Assembly (NCBI GenBank): GCA_028820215.1
Contig: JAPPKD010000320.1
Span: 1 to 27,373, forward strand
Reading direction: 5' to 3'
Source: Spirochaetaceae bacterium
GTDB lineage: Bacteria > Spirochaetota > Spirochaetia > SZUA-6 > Bin103
DNA length: 27,373 bases
Shown one piece after another: positions 23,475-27,373 of the stretch (the stretch's first letter is position 1; the number at the start of each line of letters is the position of its first letter). The translations under genes were made by a program, and so were the position numbers. The notes under the pieces were generated by a model. That model was not told where the DNA came from, did not search any database, and was given only the letters and a program-made list of their open reading frames with translations.

Positions 23475-24359
23475 ATGAGCGACCTGGAATTCACCGACAC
23501 GCACGTTCACTTCTACGACCTACGCGATCCCGGCCTGCACTACTCGTGGCTGATCCCGGATGCCGAGGAGGATCCCGACCTGGGCACCCACGACGCGCTC
23601 AAGGCCGTCCGCTACTGGGCGGACGACTTCATCGCGGAGTCGCGCCTGGCCGGCACCACCAAGGCCGTGCACGTGCAGGCGGCGCTCGGCATCGAGGACC
23701 CGGTGGAGGAAACCCGCTTCGTGCAGGGGTTCGCCGACCGCCTGGGGTTCCCGCTCACCATCGTCGCCTTCTGTGATCTGACCTCCGGCGACGCCGAGCG
23801 GGTGATCGAGCGGCACGTGGAGTATCCCGGCGTGTGCGGGATCCGCGACCTGCGCTACGACGACTACCTGACCGACCCGCGCTGGGAATCAGGCTACGCG
23901 CTGCTGGAGCGGCACGGGCTGGTCTGCTGTGACGATCCGCTGGTGCCGGTCATGGGCGACGCGGTGAAGCTGGTCGAACGCTACCCCGGCATCACCTACT
24001 GCATCGACCACACCGGCTTTCCGCGGCGCCGCGATCCCGAGTATTTCCAGGAGTGGAAGCGCGGCATGCGCTCGCTGGCCGCGCTCGACCACACGGTGGT
24101 CAAGATCTCCGGGCTGGGGATGTGCGATCACGGCTGGACGGTCGATTCGATCCGCCCCTGGGTGCTCGAGTGCATCGACGCCTGGGGTATCGAGCGCTCC
24201 TTCTTCGGCACCAACTGGCCGGTGGACCGGCTGTTCTCGTCCTATACCGACGTCATCCAGGCCTACCGGCAGATCATCGCCGACTTCAGCCGTGACGAGC
24301 AGGTGGCGCTGTTCTCCGGCAACGCCGACCGCATCTTCCGCCTGACGCCGTCGGTGTGA
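23475..24359 (+). CDS. Amidohydrolase family protein (COG3618-like metal-dependent lactonase/hydrolase)
   Basis: This is a 294-residue TIM-barrel hydrolase of the amidohydrolase superfamily. FTDTHVHFYDL gives the metal-binding H10-x-H12. CIDHTGFPRR gives a later His, and FFGTNWPVDRLF near residue 251 is the C-terminal strand motif. Where many lactonases have GSDWP it carries Asn for Asp, as many annotated paralogues do. Typical substrates are sugar lactones or aromatic carboxylates; which one is unknown. The ATG is supported by GAGGGGGA five bases upstream. It overlaps the next gene by GTGA, so the two are translationally coupled. It is separated from the permease by a hairpin, and probably forms its own unit. 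Confidence 0.88.
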   Translation: MSDLEFTDTHVHFYDLRDPGLHYSWLIPDAEEDPDLGTHDALKAVRYWADDFIAESRLAGTTKAVHVQAALGIEDPVEETRFVQGFADRLGFPLTIVAFCDLTSGDAERVIERHVEYPGVCGIRDLRYDDYLTDPRWESGYALLERHGLVCCDDPLVPVMGDAVKLVERYPGITYCIDHTGFPRRRDPEYFQEWKRGMRSLAALDHTVVKISGLGMCDHGWTVDSIRPWVLECIDAWGIERSFFGTNWPVDRLFSSYTDVIQAYRQIIADFSRDEQVALFSGNADRIFRLTPSV

Positions 24360-25798
24360 GCGCGCTGCGCGCCGGCGTGGCGCGGCGGGTGATCAACCCG
24401 CCCTTCGGCATCAAGCGGCCGGGGATCCGGCTGTTCGCGGATCCCATCCAGGCGATCGAGAGCGACCTGACAGCGACCGTCCTGGTGCTCGCGGCCGGAG
24501 GCAGCCGGGCGGCGATCGTCGCCTGCGACCTGTGCGCGATTCCGGTGTCGGTGGTCGATCGCCTGCGGCTCAGGATCGCCGCCGTGCTCGACACGACGGT
24601 CGACCACGTGCTGGTCAACGAGAGCCACACGCACTCGGGGCCGGCGCTCCCGGAGTTTATCCCCGAGCCGGCGGAGCAGGCCGCGGTGCAGCAGGCATAT
24701 CAGGACGAGATGGAGGAGGCGGTCGTGCAGGCGGCCCAGCAGGCCGGCGCCACCCTGCAGCCGGCGCGGATCGGTGCGGGCTGGGGCGAGTGCGGCATCG
24801 GCGCCTACCGGCGCGATCGGCTTCCGGACGGCACCGATCATCTGGGTGAGGTGGCCGGCGCGCCGACCGACCCCTCGGTGGGCGTGGTACGCGTCGACGA
24901 CTTGGGCGGGCGGCCAATCGCCACCCTGTTCAGCTACGGCTGCCACCCGGTGACGATGGGCCCGCACTCGCACGTGGCCTCCTCGGACTTCCCCGGCGCC
25001 GCGCGGGCAGTGGTCGAGGGGGCGCTGGGCGGCACGGCGCTCTTCCTGCAAGCGTGCGGCGGCAACATCAACCCGGTCACCGGCATCGGCGCGGAGGTCG
25101 ACTGCCGCGACAACAAGGACCGCATCGGCGCAATGCTCGGCGGCGAGGTGGTGAAGGTGGCGGCCGGCATCCGCACGCACGTGCGGCGCGGCGCGAAGCG
25201 GCCCATCGATACGCTGGCCTCCGTGTCGGTGTGGCCGTGGGAGCCGGTGCTCGGCGAGTCGGAGAGCACGCTGGCCGCCGTCGAGCGCACGCTGGAACTG
25301 GATTTCGTCGAGCTGCCGCCGGCAAGGAAGGCGCAGGAGATCCACGACCACTGGCACCGGGAGCTCGCGGAGGCGGAATCCGCCGGCGGTCACCACTGGG
25401 ACGTCGCGATCGCGAAGCGGTTCGCCCACTGGGCGGAACGGTTGGTGGCGGCCGTGCGCGACGGCTCCCCCCGCTTCCCGATGCCCGTCCAGGTGCTGCG
25501 TGTGGGAGACGTCGCCTGGGTCGGTGTCGGCGCGGAGGTATTCTTCGAGACCGGCCTGACGATCAAGGCGAGCTCACCGATCTCCCACACGCAGGTCCTC
25601 GGCTACTCAGCCGGCTGCCGCACCTACCTGCCGCGGGCGGAGGACTACCCGGAAGGCGGCTGGGACATCGATGCCCGCTACGCGGTCCCGGACCTGTTCT
25701 TCCAAGCGTACAGCATGCCGGTGGCGCTGCGCCCGGACTCGGCCGACCGGGTCACGGAGGCAGCGCTGGAACTGCTGCGCGAGGCCGCCGTCGGCTGA
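24356..25798 (+). CDS. Neutral/alkaline ceramidase-like N-terminal domain protein
   Basis: This 480-residue zinc-hydrolase-like protein starts with GTG overlapping the amidohydrolase stop. Motifs of the family appear in order: VLVNESHTHSGPAL (HTHSGP at 91-96, one metal-ligand site), FSYGCHPVTMG and SSDFPGAARA near residue 200, then LFLQACGGNINPV. C-terminally it has VGVGAEVFFETGLTIKA and LGYSAGCRTYLP. No signal peptide is present, unlike secreted ceramidases. It is therefore likely one of the many cytoplasmic relatives of unknown substrate found beside sugar-catabolic enzymes. Coupling to the amidohydrolase suggests they handle one substrate. Ceramide specificity should not be assumed. Confidence 0.85.
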   Translation: MSALRAGVARRVINPPFGIKRPGIRLFADPIQAIESDLTATVLVLAAGGSRAAIVACDLCAIPVSVVDRLRLRIAAVLDTTVDHVLVNESHTHSGPALPEFIPEPAEQAAVQQAYQDEMEEAVVQAAQQAGATLQPARIGAGWGECGIGAYRRDRLPDGTDHLGEVAGAPTDPSVGVVRVDDLGGRPIATLFSYGCHPVTMGPHSHVASSDFPGAARAVVEGALGGTALFLQACGGNINPVTGIGAEVDCRDNKDRIGAMLGGEVVKVAAGIRTHVRRGAKRPIDTLASVSVWPWEPVLGESESTLAAVERTLELDFVELPPARKAQEIHDHWHRELAEAESAGGHHWDVAIAKRFAHWAERLVAAVRDGSPRFPMPVQVLRVGDVAWVGVGAEVFFETGLTIKASSPISHTQVLGYSAGCRTYLPRAEDYPEGGWDIDARYAVPDLFFQAYSMPVALRPDSADRVTEAALELLREAAVG

Positions 25799-25817
25799 CC
25801 CTGCGGAGGTCCCATCC

Positions 25818-26558
25818 ATGGCGGGCGCACGCACCCGGGAAGTCGCCAGGGCGTGCGTGGAACACCTGCGGCGCGAGCTGCCAAGGATCCGCCTCCGCGG
25901 CATACGGTGCGTCTTTGTGAACGGCAGTTACGTTCGCGGCGACTGGCTCGACGGACGCAGCGACCTGGACATCGGAATGGTGACCGAGAGCGGTTGGGAA
26001 TCAGGGTTCGCCGAGGTCAAACGGCTCGCATCCGAGGCCATCGCGGGAGCCATCTTCGCCGCGCACGTCGACAGTGGCGTTGACTGGAACGTGATCGATC
26101 GCGCCGCCCTGCCGCGGACAACCAGTCAGGCTGTTGATTCGCCCTATCCGTACTTCAACGTCTTCCGCTTCGACCTTGACGCGCATTGCCAGATCCTGTG
26201 GGGCGAGGACTTCCGCGAGTGGCTGCCGCCCGTGCCGCCACCGGGTGAGCTCGCCCGTCGGTTCATACGGCTTCGGTCGCGGCGCGTGTCGCAGCTCGAG
26301 GACTCGGCTCTCGGTCGCCGACGGGCGCTGTACGCCGCGTACAAGGCCGCGGTCACCCTGCAACTTGCCCATGGCCAGCAGACGCTCGACAAGTTCAGGA
26401 CGTTGGATCTGTTCAAGTCGTGTGTCCCAAGCTTTCCCGAGAAGGCACGGTGCGTCCGTGTCATGGCCGACTACGTCCACGGGAGCGATGTCGTGGCCGA
26501 GTCCCTGCACTCCTATCTGAATCTGATGACCGGATGTGAGAGAGCGTTACCGGGCTGA
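25818..26558 (+). CDS. Minimal nucleotidyltransferase-domain protein
   Basis: This 246-residue protein has a DNA polymerase beta-type nucleotidyltransferase core near its start: VFVNGSYVRGDWLDGRSDLDIGMV. It supplies the G-S motif at 36-37 and catalytic D49-x-D51, with a probable third carboxylate in VDWNVID. The helical second half (RRALYAAYKAAVTLQLAHGQ, then LHSYLNLM) resembles the HEPN-like helical bundles found with MNT/KNT proteins, though I see no clear R-x4-6-H motif. It may transfer a nucleotide to a small molecule (antibiotic adenylyltransferase-like) or to protein or RNA. The ATG follows GGAGGT by eight bases. It lies 19 nt after the ceramidase-like gene and could be co-transcribed. 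Confidence 0.82.
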   Translation: MAGARTREVARACVEHLRRELPRIRLRGIRCVFVNGSYVRGDWLDGRSDLDIGMVTESGWESGFAEVKRLASEAIAGAIFAAHVDSGVDWNVIDRAALPRTTSQAVDSPYPYFNVFRFDLDAHCQILWGEDFREWLPPVPPPGELARRFIRLRSRRVSQLEDSALGRRRALYAAYKAAVTLQLAHGQQTLDKFRTLDLFKSCVPSFPEKARCVRVMADYVHGSDVVAESLHSYLNLMTGCERALPG

Positions 26559-26571
26559 GCGGCGACCGCTC
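26557..26571. terminator. Short hairpin between convergent genes
   Basis: GAGCGG, three-base loop CGA, then CCGCTC forms a six-pair stem between the stop of the nucleotidyltransferase gene and the stop of the Nudix gene. It lacks a T-tract on either side; it might act weakly in both directions. Confidence 0.35.
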
Positions 26572-26579
26572 CCTGTCGA

Positions 26580-27053
26580 TTACGCACGCCCGGGTTCGAG
26601 GCGCTCATTCAGTTCCCACAGCGCTACCTGGTTGGACTGCCAGTGAAGCCGCTCATGGCACTCTGAAAATGACAGCCATTCGACACGAGTGTGCTCGCGC
26701 GACAGCCCGAATTCCATCCCACTTGCATCCACCCCGAAGCAGTACTCGGGAATCACGTACAGATCTTCTGGCCAGTAGAGTCGTGCTCGAAAGTGGCATG
26801 TCGGAATGGAGGCAACCGTCTGGAGTTCAAGGAACCTGGCGCTCGGAGGAATCCGCGCTTCTTCCTCGGCTTCTCGGCTGGCCGCCTGGACTTTGTCCTC
26901 GCCCCTGCTGCCACCACCGGCGATGAATTGCCAATAGTTCGAGTCTTCGCGCAAGAAGGCCGCATATTGAATCGGCGTAGCGTTGCGATAGGGTATGACC
27001 AGCACCTGAAACGGCATCCTATCTCGGTCGATATCGTCTTTCTGTTTCGCCAT
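26580..27053 (-). CDS. Nudix hydrolase
   Basis: This 157-residue hydrolase cleaves nucleoside diphosphates linked to another group. The Nudix box begins at G46: GGGSRGEDKVQAASREAEEEA, with E52 and R60-E61-A-E-E64-E65 as metal-binding residues. The final G of the canonical box is replaced. FQVLVIPYRN before it and RVEWLSFSE after it are the ordinary flanking strands, in a layout like NudB or dATP-pyrophosphatase relatives. Start is the ATG at 27051-27053, supported by GAGG eight bases upstream; a longer frame upstream is low-quality sequence. It is convergent with the nucleotidyltransferase. It may clean the nucleotide pool; no specific substrate can be stated. Confidence 0.9.
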   Translation of the reverse strand: MAKQKDDIDRDRMPFQVLVIPYRNATPIQYAAFLREDSNYWQFIAGGGSRGEDKVQAASREAEEEARIPPSARFLELQTVASIPTCHFRARLYWPEDLYVIPEYCFGVDASGMEFGLSREHTRVEWLSFSECHERLHWQSNQVALWELNERLEPGRA

Positions 27054-27373
27054 CAGAGTATCCTCTCTTGTTGCGCTCGGCGAAGACGGCCTCCCGAGGC
27101 TGCACAGCCAGGCCTGTGGACAGTGTCTCGCGCGATGCAGCGTGCCGCACTGCCCTTCGGACGCTGACGAATCAGCGGTATCCTCCATCCGGCAGTCGAG
27201 CAGACAGGAGATACAGGTGTCAAGATGGTCTGATGCCGGCAAACGGAAGGCACCGCCAAGGGTGCCTTGATGATATGGAGGAACTCAGTGGAGACAGGGA
27301 TGGATGACATAGTACCAAGGTAACTGTTCAGGCGTAGGGTAGGTTCGTTCGACAGATTTCGGCAACCGGTCGA
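27054..27373. other. Right-hand intergenic stretch with one stem-loop
   Basis: I see no convincing gene here. The only structure is a perfect eight-bp inverted repeat, AAGGCACC (27247-27254) and GGTGCCTT (27261-27268), around six bases. No T-tract follows. The stretch is less GC-rich toward the window edge and may be promoter DNA for a gene outside the window. Confidence 0.5.

Noticed and set aside
1..27373. CRISPR array, rRNA, tRNA or complete insertion sequence
   Set aside because: No regularly spaced repeats, no tRNA cloverleaf or rRNA stretches, and no transposase motif were seen on either strand.

Overview
The window is about 27 kb of GC-rich bacterial chromosome. It has dense gene packing, GTG/TTG starts and many long antisense open frames, as expected at high GC. 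The gene content suits a carbohydrate-scavenging heterotroph: LplB/YtcP-type sugar ABC transporter, sulfatase, enolase-superfamily dehydratase, Gfo/Idh oxidoreductase, PfkB kinase, GH57-type glycosidase and several 'accessory' ATPase and toxin-antitoxin genes. A high-GC spirochaete or similar environmental (MAG-type) lineage is my best guess. It rests on gene style only; no rRNA or tRNA is present to test it.

Region 1 (1-4041) is a sugar-acid or sugar-catabolic island. A Gfo/Idh/MocA oxidoreductase, a mandelate-racemase-like enzyme and a TIM-barrel glycosidase-like protein (cut by the window edge) run leftward. A fructokinase-like PfkB kinase runs rightward from a shared intergenic region carrying two identical ATCGCGAT boxes. 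A perfect 16-bp inverted repeat brackets the oxidoreductase/racemase junction.

Region 2 (4091-5353) is a stand-alone AAA/DUF4143 ATPase. Its ATG directly abuts a 39-nt palindrome that contains a good promoter, so the mRNA is probably leaderless. Region 3 (5366-10617) holds a sulfatase divergent from a three-gene ABC importer (binding protein, terminator-like hairpin, two permeases), consistent with uptake of a sulfated or otherwise decorated oligosaccharide.

Region 4 (10621-15675) starts with an Eis-like acetyltransferase. What follows looks like a decayed maltodextrin/starch locus: the last ~36 codons of a MalG-type permease, a small two-helix membrane protein, then a glycosidase. The glycosidase's GH13-style N-domain is frameshifted and is joined to a GH57 core that lacks the HQP (region 1) segment; C-terminal glucodextranase/DOMON-like modules follow. 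A cytidine deaminase closes the block.

Region 5 (15744-19589) is an accessory island: an AbiEi/AbiEii pair, a VapBC-type RHH/PIN pair, a cysteine-rich 193-aa orphan and a 5'-truncated Fic protein. The two toxin-antitoxin pairs each have an inverted-repeat operator candidate. Region 6 (19547-27373) has a lipoprotein membrane-fusion protein and an FtsX-type permease without an adjacent ATPase. After these come a coupled amidohydrolase/ceramidase-like pair, a minimal nucleotidyltransferase and a convergent Nudix hydrolase.

I see no CRISPR array, rRNA, tRNA or intact insertion sequence. The strongest candidates for something new are the palindromic leaderless promoter, the 16-bp inverted repeat flanking 93 bp, the eroded GH13/GH57 fusion, and the unknown cysteine-rich protein inside the toxin-antitoxin cluster.
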